Positions 34,865 through 44,859 of a DNA stretch of 64,000 nt are shown piece by piece. Position numbers and translations under genes: made by a program. Numbering within the stretch: position 1 is the first letter of the stretch; the number at the start of each line of letters is the position of its first letter. The DNA is taken from the NCBI RefSeq assembly GCF_000005505.3, contig NC_016132.3, positions 43,042,914 to 43,106,913 of the forward strand, given 5' to 3'. The notes beneath the pieces are model-generated. The model made no database searches and had not been told where the DNA came from. It saw only the letters and a program-made list of their open reading frames with translations. Origin of the DNA: Brachypodium distachyon (lineage: Eukaryota; Streptophyta; Magnoliopsida; Poales; Poaceae).

Positions 34865-35100
34865 CTCCCTCCTTTTCAAAAAGAATGGCACACACGCATT
34901 TCGAGATTTGGCTTTGACCACTAATTAGACTAATGAGTTGAGAGTTATGTGTTACATAAATTATATCATTAGATTTTTATTTTGAAAACATTTCCAACGA
35001 TATAAAATTTGTAACATATAATCTACATCCTATTGGTCTATTCGTTGCTCAAAATACGATCTTGAGAAGTGTGGACGTTATTCTTTATGAAAGGAAGAAG
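34865..35100. mobile_element. Stowaway-type MITE, 236 bp
   Basis: Starts CTCCCTCCTTTTCAAAAAGA and ends, on the reverse strand, CTTCTTCCTTTCATAAAGAA, with TA on both sides (34863-34864, 35101-35102). Inner sequence continues as an imperfect foldback (GGCTTTGACCACTAATTAGA; complementary half near 35030-35070). Non-coding. Confidence 0.85.
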
Positions 35101-36533
35101 TATTTACCTATACTATGTTCCACAAGAATAGTTGTCGTCTTTGTAATTTTATTATCCTTTTGTAATTTTCTTTCTCTGTGTAATTTTTTCATTTTTGTAA
35201 TTTTCTTTTCCTTTTGAGCAAGGTTGTACTCTTTTTCCTTACCAGGGATTATCTAGAAGGGAGGGGTGTTTACCTGGGAGGTTTTAACGAGGCAGGCTTA
35301 ATAAAGCTCACTATTTACCCCCATATGACGTTGGCCTCTGTTTCTCAATTTTTTTATTATAGTTTTCAGATTTTTCTGTTAAAAAAAGCAGTCTGATTGG
35401 GCCGCTGGGCCTTCGGACGGTGCCGGGCACGAAGCCACCACATGACGGGTTTTCGTACGAATCTTGGGCCATGGGCACCACCGCACAAATGGTTTCGGGC
35501 CGACTCCTCCCAACTTTCGTGCCCCGCCCCATGGCCAGCAGTCTGTGCCTCGCCGACGTCGACACGCGCGGCGCAGCTCCGGTAGGTCGCAGACAGGGCT
35601 CCTCCTCCGGTGGCGGTTCCTGCAGTCCTGCTGCACCTCCTGGAGGCTGAGCCCCTTCTTCCTCATGCAGGCCAAGCACGAGTCGTCCTCGCCGATTCGG
35701 CTTCCTCCTCGACGCCCTCGGCAGCGCCATCTCCGGCTTGCGGCAGCAGCGGCCATCGACGGTTTGTTCAGATCCCTCTTGCGCGCGTTGCCAAGAATAG
35801 TTCAGGGTGGAAATCTGATTCCTTGCGAAACTGATGGGAATGGGGATTCGGGAAGTTTTCTCGCGGATAGGGGAAGTACCAACTAACAGTGGAGTAGTGG
35901 ACTTGTCTCATGTCAGGAAATTGCCAGGAGTCCACTTCTCTGAAAGTGAAACGTACTAATCATTCTGACCGTATTGTCTTTATAATTTTAGCTAGACAAC
36001 TGAAACTGTAAAACAATCTTTGACCCACCTCACACCAATGGCAATCAAAATTTGTGACCTATGTAGTTTTTTAACCGGTAATCTCTCATACAAGTCACAA
36101 GGAGAGGATCGAATAATGTGTATTACCATGATATTATAGTCCTCAGTCTATAATAATTAGGAACATCGTAGATGACTGAGACTCTACCATGTGGTCTCAT
36201 CGGCTTAGGAAAGTCGATCTAAAGGTAGCCGCTGCTTCTTGGCGTGATTAATTTTCCTCACGTCTTGCGAACTCTGTAACCTCCTCTTTTGAGTAATGAT
36301 ATTCAGGTGGGGATTCATATCCCCTAGTGACCTCTCAAAAAGTAGTCCTCGGTCTACATTCAACACAGCCAGTTGCAAGTCAAGGTAATCAATTCTCTGT
36401 TTGATGGGTTCGTGTTGAGTTTTATACTCACTTGCCAGCATGACGCTCTTATTGCTTTCCTTTGAATAAGTACTGAATGTCTGCCTTGGAAAGCCACAAA
36501 ACAACATTGCATTTTGCATCCCCAATATCCTCT
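35101..36533. other. Intergenic with a GC-rich patch at 35390-35800
   Basis: The GC-rich patch has open frames on both strands (minus 35379-35756 begins MAAAAASRRWRCRG and contains CLACMRKKGLSLQEVQQDC; plus 35464-35886). It may be a relic first exon, but no family is recognised and no downstream exon was found. Confidence 0.35.
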
Positions 36534-39358
36534 ATGGATGCAGCTGCAGCATGTTGCCTCCTTCTAGTTCTAGCCACCATGACTGCCTCCTCTGTATATG
36601 CACAACAAGCCCATGCTGGTGGGTGCTTCAAAACTGAAAGGGATGCGCTGCTTTCATTCAGATCTTGCATCAGAAGTGATCCGCAAAGCATCCTTGCTTC
36701 CTGGAATGGCAAGGACTGCTGTGTTTGGAGTGGTGTCAGATGCAGCAACAGGACAAGCCATGTCGTCAAGCTTGACCTCCGCAATAATTTCTTCTTGGAT
36801 GTTTTGTTCGGTCCAATGTTCTCCGGCAATCCTCATGGAATGAGTGGGAAGATAAGTTCTTCCTTACTTGGTCTGCATCATTTGGAGTACCTAGATCTCA
36901 GTGGAAACTATCTTGGGGGAGTAGGTGTACCCATACCTAGATTCTTGGGCTCCCTACAGAGCTTGATGTATCTCAACCTCTCTTGCATGAATTTTGAAGG
37001 CAAAGTGCCTCCTCAACTCGGCAACCTCTCGAGATTACTGTATCTTGACCTCCACAACAATTGGAATCCTAATGGTAATAAGTTGCACACTAAGGATTTA
37101 TCGTGGTTACCACGTCTTCCTTTGCTAAGGGTTCTCGACATGAGTCGTGTGAATCTCAGCACTATTGGCAATTGGGTTCAACTTAGCATGCTTCTAATCT
37201 TAGATCCCTCCGTCTCCGTGAGTGCGAACTTGTTTCTCCGCACACACCTATAGTGCATTCTAACCTTACATCACTTCAGATGCTTGATCTAACAGACTGT
37301 GGGGTTGACACCTTGAATCCAACCTACTGGTTCTGGGATGTTGGCACCATCAGGCATCTTGATCTTACGAATAACGAATTTGCTGGACCATTTCCAGATG
37401 CAATGGGAAACATGACTTCCCTTGAGGTACTTAAGCTTGGAGGCAATTATCTCACAGGGGTACAATCAGAATTGCTAAAGAATCCGTGCAATTTGAGAGT
37501 GCTAACACTGTGGTCAAATAGGATCAACCAAGATATTTCTGAATTCTTAGAGGGGTTGCCTCATTGTGCATGGAGTAAGATAGAGTTGTTAGATCTATCT
37601 CTTACCAACATCAGTGGGGGAATTCCAAAGTGGATAAACCAATGGACTGATTTGAGCGCTCTTCAACTTTCTTCTAATAGGCTTGTAGGATCAATACCTA
37701 TTGAAATTAGTATGCTCAGCAAACTCAGAAAATTGTATCTGGATAGCAATCAGTTGAATGGTTCTATATCTGAGGAACATTTAGCCCCTTTAGTGAATTT
37801 GAAGGAACTGGACTTGTCTTACAACTCCCTACAGATAATGATCAACTCAAATTGGATTCCTCCCTTTAAATTGAAGCTGGCTTATTTACCTCGTAGCAAG
37901 GTTGGACCTCAGTTTCCTTTGTGGCTTAAAGGGCAGAACAGCATTACTAATCTTGACATTTCTGATGCAAGCATAGTGGATCATCTCCCGGATTGGTTTT
38001 GGACTGTATTTTCAAATGTTCAATATTTGAATATCTCTTGTAATCAGATCAGTGGCAGGTTACCAAGGACACTTGAATTTATGTCGTCAGCTCGTATATT
38101 TGATCTCAGCTCCAATAACCTCACTGGTATTCTACCGCAGTTACCAAGGTATTTGGAAGAACTTGACATTTCCAGAAATTCTTTATCAGGACCATTACCA
38201 CGAGAATTTGGAGCTCCATCCCTTATGGATTTATTGCTTTCTGAGAATAGTATCAATGGCACTATACCACTGTATATTTGCCAGTTGCAGTTATTGTCAG
38301 TCTTGGATCTAGCAAAGAACTGTCTAGTAGGACAATTTCCCCTCTGTCCAGAAGTATCGGAAGGAAGATCCATTTCAGCTATAATCTTGTATGAGAACAA
38401 CCTTTCAGGCAAATTCCCTTCATTTTTGCAGAGCTTCCCAGAGTTGATTCTACTTGATCTTGCCCATAACAAGTTTGATGGAGTGTTACCAACATGGATA
38501 GCAAGGAAATTGCGCAAGTTGTCTTATCTCCGTCTGCGGCACAATATGTTCTCCGGTTCTATTCCAGTTCAGCTCACACAGCTTGGGTACCTACAATACT
38601 TGGACCTTGCATCTAACAGAATATCGGGATCTATACCTCATACATTGGGTAACTTGAAGGCTATGGTCCAGAACCAGAGACAATCACTAGGTAACCCCTT
38701 AGCGTGGAGGATGAAAGGCCAGCAAACCCTGAGTTGTATGATACACCGAAAATATGCTGGTAGCTTAGTAGTGGTAATGAAAGGTCAATACCTTGATTAC
38801 ACTAGCAACATCATTTATATGGTTGGTCTTGACTTGTCCTGCAACAATTTAGTTGGAGACATTCCAGTTGAAATAACATCTCTTGTTAAACTGAATAACC
38901 TGAACATCTCCTATAATTGGTTGTCCGGTAAGATTCCAAAGAAGATCGGCTTGCTGGATCATTGGAGTCTCTTGATCTATCACGCCAGCGAAATTCCTTC
39001 TAGCTTCTCAGACATGACGAAGTTAAGCAAGCTGAACCTGTCATACAATAATCTCTCTGGAAGAGTTCCCACAGGAAATCAGCTGCAGACACTCATTGAT
39101 CCAGTATCATCCTACATTGGCAACGACTACCTCTGTGGGCCTCCTCTTTGTAGGAACTGTTCGGTGCCTCGAGTAACTGAAGGTGATGTTGATGAGCATC
39201 AACCAGAGGTTCAGTATTTCTATCTCGGGCTGGCTGCAGGATTTGTGGTGGGTCTTTGGGTGGTGTTTGTCGTCTTCTTATTTGGCAAGACATGCAAAAT
39301 TGTTTATTTTCAAGTGTTTGACAAGCTACTGCACGCCTTACAAGCATCCGTGGCCTGA
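36534..39358 (+). pseudogene. LRR receptor-like protein (RLP), frameshifted copy
   Basis: The Met at 36534 opens a signal peptide (MDAAAACCLLLVLATMTASS). The LRRNT cap (CFKTERDALLSF, SWNGKDCCVWSGVRC), many extracellular LRRs, a cap LCGPPLCRNC, a transmembrane helix (YLGLAAGFVVGLWVVFVVFL) and a short basic tail without a kinase follow. Two lesions are visible. A single-base loss at about 37191-37196 moves the rest of the protein into another frame (36534-37252 stops; 37253-39358 continues), and a LRR near 38950-38998 is shortened by compensating changes (LLDHWSLLIYHASEIPSSF). Otherwise the sequence is well preserved, so either a recent pseudogene or an assembly error at the frameshift is possible. 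It lies 860 bp from, and in the same orientation as, an intact relative, which indicates tandem duplication. Confidence 0.9.
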
Positions 39359-40219
39359 ATTCTTCCAAGTTGCCATGGAAAACTGCTCATTGCAAGACAG
39401 AATTACAGAAGCTTAAATCAGGGACTGTATCGTACTGTATTTGCTTCATAACTTTGCTCTTTAATCAGTTGTATCGTACTATGCACTATTTTATTTGGGG
39501 CCATTGCTTCAGTACCCACTCTTTACAGAAATTTTTAATCATACTGTAGATCATTTAGTTCTTTTTAGTATGCCCATGCCCTTGTAAGTTTAGAGTGTGC
39601 ATGCTGCACGCATGTCATGGCTTGCCCTCTTCGTATTAATCTTTGGAGTCAGGCTCCAGTTTCTTTGTGTTGGTTGGATTTCGATCTTTGCAATTTTCAC
39701 CACCAGACTCGACCCTCTCGCCCTTTGGTCTGTTCCTATGATCCTGTTGCCTGTCGCCATAGCAGGCATGTTAGGGAAAAATTATTGTTCGAAGAGGATT
39801 TGTACTCTTATTAGAGATAAACACCCAAAAATATCAGGTATGACTGGAGTAGTACGTAGCTCCATGGTGTCATCAAATTTCATCTGGATTTGGAGGCAAA
39901 TCACGACCGGGAGACGAGTCCGAGCACCGCAAAGCTTTCAAGGTCAAAAAAGACACTGACAGCGAGTGCTCCACGATGGACACGGCACACCTTTTTTCCT
40001 CCTGCTGATTAATTCTTGACACTGACTGCTAACTGCACTGATCCATTCACTGAAAATCAAGGGAAGCACGGTGGAAATTTCCTCCCCCTGCGCGTTGGAA
40101 TTACGTGAACTGGAGGAATTCGATCTCACCCTTTTGTGCAGAGCACTCGAGGATCGTATAAGTCACGCCGTATTCGCCTCCATGTTGTTGCTTGCACAGA
40201 CACCGGGCAGAAGAATAAA
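39359..40219. other. Spacer between the two RLP genes
   Basis: 3' flank of the first and 5' flank of the second RLP. No TATA box could be chosen with confidence. A plus-strand frame at 39597-39959 has no motif. Confidence 0.4.
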
Positions 40220-43177
40220 ATGGCTGAAACTCGGCGATCCTCCTCGCATGCATCTGCAGCGAATTTCCTGTTCATCATCGTAACAGCCACCACCATATTC
40301 AGCGTGACCTATGCCAGCGAAATACTCAATGGGAGCTGCATCCCAACCGAGAGGGCCGCGCTGCTCTCCTTCAAAGCCGGCGTAACAAGCGACCCAGCGA
40401 GCCGACTGGACTCATGGAGTGGCCATGGCTGCTGCCACTGGAGTGGTGTCAGCTGCAGCGTCCGGACCGGCCACGTCGTCGAGCTCGACCTCCACAACGA
40501 TCATTTCTTTGCAGAATTATCAGGTGCTGATGCTCCTCATTCTATGTCCGGACAGATAAGTTCTTCGCTGCCAGCTCTCAGACATCTCAAGCATCTAGAT
40601 CTTAGCGGGAATTACCTCGGAAACGGAATGCCGATACCAGAATTCGTGGGTTCTCTCAAGAGATTGACATATCTAGACCTCTCCAACATGAATTTTATTG
40701 GTACAGTGCCTCCTCAGCTAGGCAACCTCTCCAAATTGGTGCACCTTGACATAAGCTCCGTTTACTTTCCTACTCACTCAATGGATATATCTTGGCTAGC
40801 ACGTCTCCAATCACTGGAGCATCTGAATATGGGCACCGTGAACCTTAGCGCAGCAGTTGACTGGGTCCATTCGGTGAAAGCCCTTCCAAATTTGATTGTA
40901 TTGAAACTCGAGTTTTGTAGCCTTAACAGTAAGAGCGCTCCGTCACTTTTACAACACAACCTTACCGTTCTTGAGGAGCTTGACCTGTCCCGTAACACTT
41001 TGAATAGTCCGGCTGCACAAAACTGGTTCTGGGGTGTAACTAGCCTAAAGTGGCTACACCTGTTCAACTGTGGATTATCAGGCACGTTCCCTGATGAGCT
41101 GGGAAACTTGACCTCGTTGGAGGCCCTTGATCTTGGAGGAAATAACATGAAGGGGATGATGCCAGCAACACTGAAAAATCTGTGTAGTTTAAGATATCTA
41201 TATATCGATAACAACAATATCGGTGGGGACATAACCGACCTAATAGAGAGGCTACTGTGTTCTTGGAAGAGTTTGCAAGAGCTGAATCTGATGGAGGCCA
41301 ACATCAGTGGCACAACACTAGAAGCTGTGGCAAACCTAACAAGCTTAAGCTGGTTTGATGTCACTAACAACCACTTGAGCGGTTCCGTGCCTGTGGAGAT
41401 TGGAACACTCGCAAATTTATCTGTCTTCATCCTTACAAACAACAACTTGAGTGGTGTGATATCACAAGAGCATTTTGCTGGTCTGACAAACTTGAAAGAA
41501 ATTGACTTGTCTTATAATAATTTGAAAATCATCACGGACTTCGACTGGATACCACCGTTCAAGCTGGATATTGCAAGGTTTGGGTCTTGTCTTTTGGGTC
41601 CAAGGTTTCCTGAATGGCTTCGAGGGCAAAATGGCATTTCGGATCTTAATATTTCAAGAACAGGTCTCATTAGTACGATCCCTGATTGGTTTTGGACTAC
41701 CTTTTCCAATGCTGTACATTTGGACATCTCCTCGAACCAACTTAGTGGTGAGTTACCAGTTACTTTGGAGTCCTTGTCGGTCATAACACTTTTTGCCCAG
41801 GCAAATCGTTTAACTGGTTCAGTGCCGCAGTTGTCAAATGAAATTCAAATATTGGATATCTCCAGGAACTTTTTAAATGGGTCTCTGCCATCAAATAATC
41901 GAGCTACAAGATTATCGATTGCAGTTCTCTTCTCCAATCGTATAACTGAGACTATTGAGACGGCAATTTGTCAATGGACAGACTTGTGTGTCTTAGATCT
42001 TTCAAACAATCTGTTTGTAGGGGATTTTCCAGATTGTGGCAGAGAAGAGCTGAAACAATGGAAGCCATCTAGCGACAACTCTTCCAGGGACTCCATAGAT
42101 TCTTCTGGTTCGAAAATTGAAATTCTCCTTCTAAGCAACAACAATCTTTCAGGTGGATTTCCTTTGTTCCTAAGACAATGCCGATCACTCATTTTCCTTG
42201 ATCTAACTCAAAACAAATTCACCGGGAAGTTACCTGCATGGATTAGTGAAGACATGCCTTATTTGCTAATGCTACGGTTAAGATCGAACAACTTTTCTGG
42301 TCGCATTCCAAATGAATTATTGGGACTTATTGCTCTTCGTATTTTAGATTTATCTAATAACAGCTTCTCTGGGTCCATACCGCGATCTCTAGGGAACTTA
42401 ACAGCTTTGACTGCCACTGTTGAGGGTTTCCATGCTGATAATCCTTTCAATGAATATTATCTTTCTGGTCCTTTGACTATGTCTAGCAATGGACAGTTTA
42501 ATGACAGCCTATCGGTTGTAATAAAAGGTCAAGTGCTTGACTACAGGGAGAATACCATATACCTTATGAGCATTGATTTATCTTGCAACAGTTTAGCTGG
42601 AGAAATCCCAGAGGAACTAAGCTCTCTTGCTGGTCTCATAAATTTGAATTTATCATCAAATTTGTTGAGTGGAAATATCCCATATAAGATTGGCAATCTT
42701 CGATCACTGGAGTCTCTTGACCTCTCAAAGAACAAACTTGATGGTGTAATTCCTTGGGGCCTGTCAGATCTAACATATTTGAGCTACCTAAACTTGTCAT
42801 ATAATAATCTGTCAGGAAGAATACCCTCAGGACATCAACTAGACATCCTCAAGGCAGATGATCCAGCTTCTATGTACTTCGGTAATCCTGGTCTTTGTGG
42901 ACATCCAATTCCAAGGCAATGTCCTGGTCCTCCAGGAGATCCGTCAACACCAGGAGATTCAGCAAGATGGCATGATGACGGTCTCCCACAAATGGATTTT
43001 CTTCTTGGATTTATTGTGGGATTTGTGGCGGGCGTTTGGATGTTATTTTGTGGCCTCTTGTTCAAGAAGAGATGGAGGTATGCTTATTTTGGGCAATTGG
43101 ACAAGCTATATGACAAGGTGTATGTCACTGCTGTTATTACTTGGCGGAAATGGTTTAGGAACACGGTTAGAAATTAA
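40220..43177 (+). CDS. LRR receptor-like protein (RLP), intact, 985 aa, single exon
   Basis: Plasma-membrane receptor lacking a kinase. Family knowledge: RLPs of the Cf/EIX2 type bind apoplastic ligands and signal with SOBIR1/BAK1-type kinases. The start is the Met at 40220 (MAETRRSS), which begins a plausible signal peptide ending near VTYA (about residue 32); an upstream in-frame ATG at 40136 would put 28 polar residues before it. The LRRNT cap is CIPTERAALLSF..CCHWSGVSC. Roughly two dozen plant-type LRRs follow (LxxLxLxxNxLxGxIP), interrupted by the usual island (SVVIKGQVLDYRENTIYLMS) before the last repeats. Next come LCGHPIPRQC, a transmembrane helix about 927-948 (FLLGFIVGFVAGVWMLFCGL, with small-residue spacing) and a 37-residue basic cytoplasmic tail. 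No stop or intron is present. It is the tandem partner of the broken gene at 36534. Confidence 0.94.
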   Translation: MAETRRSSSHASAANFLFIIVTATTIFSVTYASEILNGSCIPTERAALLSFKAGVTSDPASRLDSWSGHGCCHWSGVSCSVRTGHVVELDLHNDHFFAELSGADAPHSMSGQISSSLPALRHLKHLDLSGNYLGNGMPIPEFVGSLKRLTYLDLSNMNFIGTVPPQLGNLSKLVHLDISSVYFPTHSMDISWLARLQSLEHLNMGTVNLSAAVDWVHSVKALPNLIVLKLEFCSLNSKSAPSLLQHNLTVLEELDLSRNTLNSPAAQNWFWGVTSLKWLHLFNCGLSGTFPDELGNLTSLEALDLGGNNMKGMMPATLKNLCSLRYLYIDNNNIGGDITDLIERLLCSWKSLQELNLMEANISGTTLEAVANLTSLSWFDVTNNHLSGSVPVEIGTLANLSVFILTNNNLSGVISQEHFAGLTNLKEIDLSYNNLKIITDFDWIPPFKLDIARFGSCLLGPRFPEWLRGQNGISDLNISRTGLISTIPDWFWTTFSNAVHLDISSNQLSGELPVTLESLSVITLFAQANRLTGSVPQLSNEIQILDISRNFLNGSLPSNNRATRLSIAVLFSNRITETIETAICQWTDLCVLDLSNNLFVGDFPDCGREELKQWKPSSDNSSRDSIDSSGSKIEILLLSNNNLSGGFPLFLRQCRSLIFLDLTQNKFTGKLPAWISEDMPYLLMLRLRSNNFSGRIPNELLGLIALRILDLSNNSFSGSIPRSLGNLTALTATVEGFHADNPFNEYYLSGPLTMSSNGQFNDSLSVVIKGQVLDYRENTIYLMSIDLSCNSLAGEIPEELSSLAGLINLNLSSNLLSGNIPYKIGNLRSLESLDLSKNKLDGVIPWGLSDLTYLSYLNLSYNNLSGRIPSGHQLDILKADDPASMYFGNPGLCGHPIPRQCPGPPGDPSTPGDSARWHDDGLPQMDFLLGFIVGFVAGVWMLFCGLLFKKRWRYAYFGQLDKLYDKVYVTAVITWRKWFRNTVRN

Positions 43178-43535
43178 GCATAAACTGGCAAAGGTGTTGC
43201 TCTGCACGAACATACTGCCACTTGAATAATACTATAAGAGGGGGGAAGAACTTACTGCTGTATTATTTCTATCAAAAAACTAGCACGTGTTTAGGTCTAT
43301 GTGTGCTACTATTACTTTGTCCTTTCGTATTATTATCAAGAAACTAGTACTTGCTCCGATCATGAATTCTCGTCGTTGTTTTTGAATAATACTACTCCGT
43401 ATAAGAGGGAGTACGTGTTTAGGTCTGTGTGCTGTTAGTCTGTTACTACTTTTCGGTAATGATTTGCAATCCACCGTCCATCAAATATGGAGATGTGTGA
43501 AGTTTGTTTTCTCAAAGTTTTTTTCTTTCGGAGTT
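43178..43535. other. 3' flank of the intact RLP
   Basis: Contains a diverged direct duplication, CGTGTTTAGGTCTATGTGTG near 43284 and CGTGTTTAGGTCTGTGTGC near 43412. Next to it is a minimal MITE-like scrap, ACTCCGTATAAGAGGGAGTA. Confidence 0.45.
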
Positions 43536-43540
43536 GTATC

Positions 43541-43689
43541 TGTTAAGTGTGTGTGTTGTGTGTGTATGTTCTTCTATAGGCCCATAGTCTAGAGTAAGGC
43601 CCAGGCCCATGTACTAGCTTGTATATCGTCTCTTTCTCTCAATACAGAAATCAGTTCGGCATTATCTCGTTTCTCTGTCATACGAAACA
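43541..43689 (+). repeat. 5' LTR of the first Copia element
   Basis: 149 bp, TGTTAAGTGTGTG to ATACGAAACA. It differs from the 3' LTR by an indel in the GT tract and about two substitutions. It carries the promoter-like TTGTATATCGTCTC. Confidence 0.93.
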
Positions 43690-43697
43690 TGGTATCA

Positions 43698-43709
43698 TGG
43701 TATCAGAGC
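43698..43709 (+). promoter_or_regulatory. Primer binding site, initiator tRNA-Met
   Basis: TGGTATCAGAGC, the complement of the plant initiator tRNA-Met 3' end, 9 bases after the LTR. This is the standard primer site for minus-strand DNA synthesis in Copia elements. Confidence 0.9.
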
Positions 43710-43955
43710 ATAGGGAAACCCTAGTTGCTCTTCTGCCGCCGCCCATGAAATCGCAGCCGGCGAGTTGACTCCAGCGAGCCCCTCATCTCCAGCTCATCTC
43801 ATTTTCGTCGCCATCTTTGCGGGAACTGCTCTCCAGCAGTGTTCCCGTCCCCCTTGCTGCCGGCCAAATTGGTGCCGTTCTTCGCTGCCCTTGGTTGCTT
43901 TACAGCAACTCAGGGCTGTACGTGGCTGCTCCTACCGTTCTCAGTCCTAGAAGAT

Positions 43956-44729
43956 ATGGCAAGGAATGAATTTGGGGCTGGTTCTATGACCATAGACATA
44001 AAACTTGATGGTTCAAATTACAGAGAATGGGCCTTTTCAGCCAGGACTGTTATCAGATCAGTTGGCTATGCCTCTCACTTGACGGATGATCCGCCTAATC
44101 CGAATGATGATGCAGCTCGGAAGTCTTGGCAAAAGGTCGATGATCGAGTGATGGGAGCCTTAGTTCTGGGTGTTGAGCCCTCACTTCGCATGAGCCTTGA
44201 GCATCACACTTCAGCCAAAGAAATCTGGAATTATTTTGAGCAGCGGTACCTTCAGTCTAGTGGTGCTCTTCATTTTTCCTTGCTGCAGAATTTACATCAT
44301 ACTCAGCAACTACAAGACATGTCCATAGAAGAGTACTATGGAGCCTTCACTAAAATCACTGGCCAGCTTGTTTCCATGGTTCCAAAGAGTAGCCCCGGGT
44401 GCCAGTCTTGCGTGGACAAGGAAGCGTATAATCATAAGAGTCCGATGTTCCAGTTTGTGATGGGTCTCAAGCAAGAGTTTGAGAACACACGCACTCAGCT
44501 GCTTAGTCGTACGATCCCTCCCACCATGACTGAGGCACTTAATAGCTTGATTGCTGAGGAGACTCGACTTCGCTCTCTTGCCGGTACTCCTGCGTCACCG
44601 CCACACTCTAGTGTTTTGGCATTTCCTCAGCGACCAGGTTCCACTAGGAATACACCTTCAAGTGATTTCTGCTCGCACTGCAAAAAAGACAGGTCACCGC
44701 ATCGATCGTTGCTTCATCCTTCACCCTGA
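43956..44729 (+). pseudogene. gag of the first Copia element, truncated
   Basis: Capsid-type polyprotein starting MARNEFGAGSMT, with KLDGSNYREW, the conserved helix region (RVMGALVLGVEPSL, EIWNYFEQRY, SLLQNLHHTQQLQDMSIEEY) and a zinc-knuckle start (FCSHCKKDRSPH) in which the frame is lost. In autonomous relatives this would continue into pol. The frame ends prematurely at 44729. Confidence 0.85.
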
Positions 44730-44859
44730 GCAGTATGCTGATTTTCGTGCTAGACGAGCCCTTCTTGAGCAGCAACGTCGTGTTGCTGTGAGGTCTCAGC
44801 CTTAATCTATCAGGTCTTCTACAGCTGCTGTCACTGAGCCACCAGCGCGGATTGCTTCT

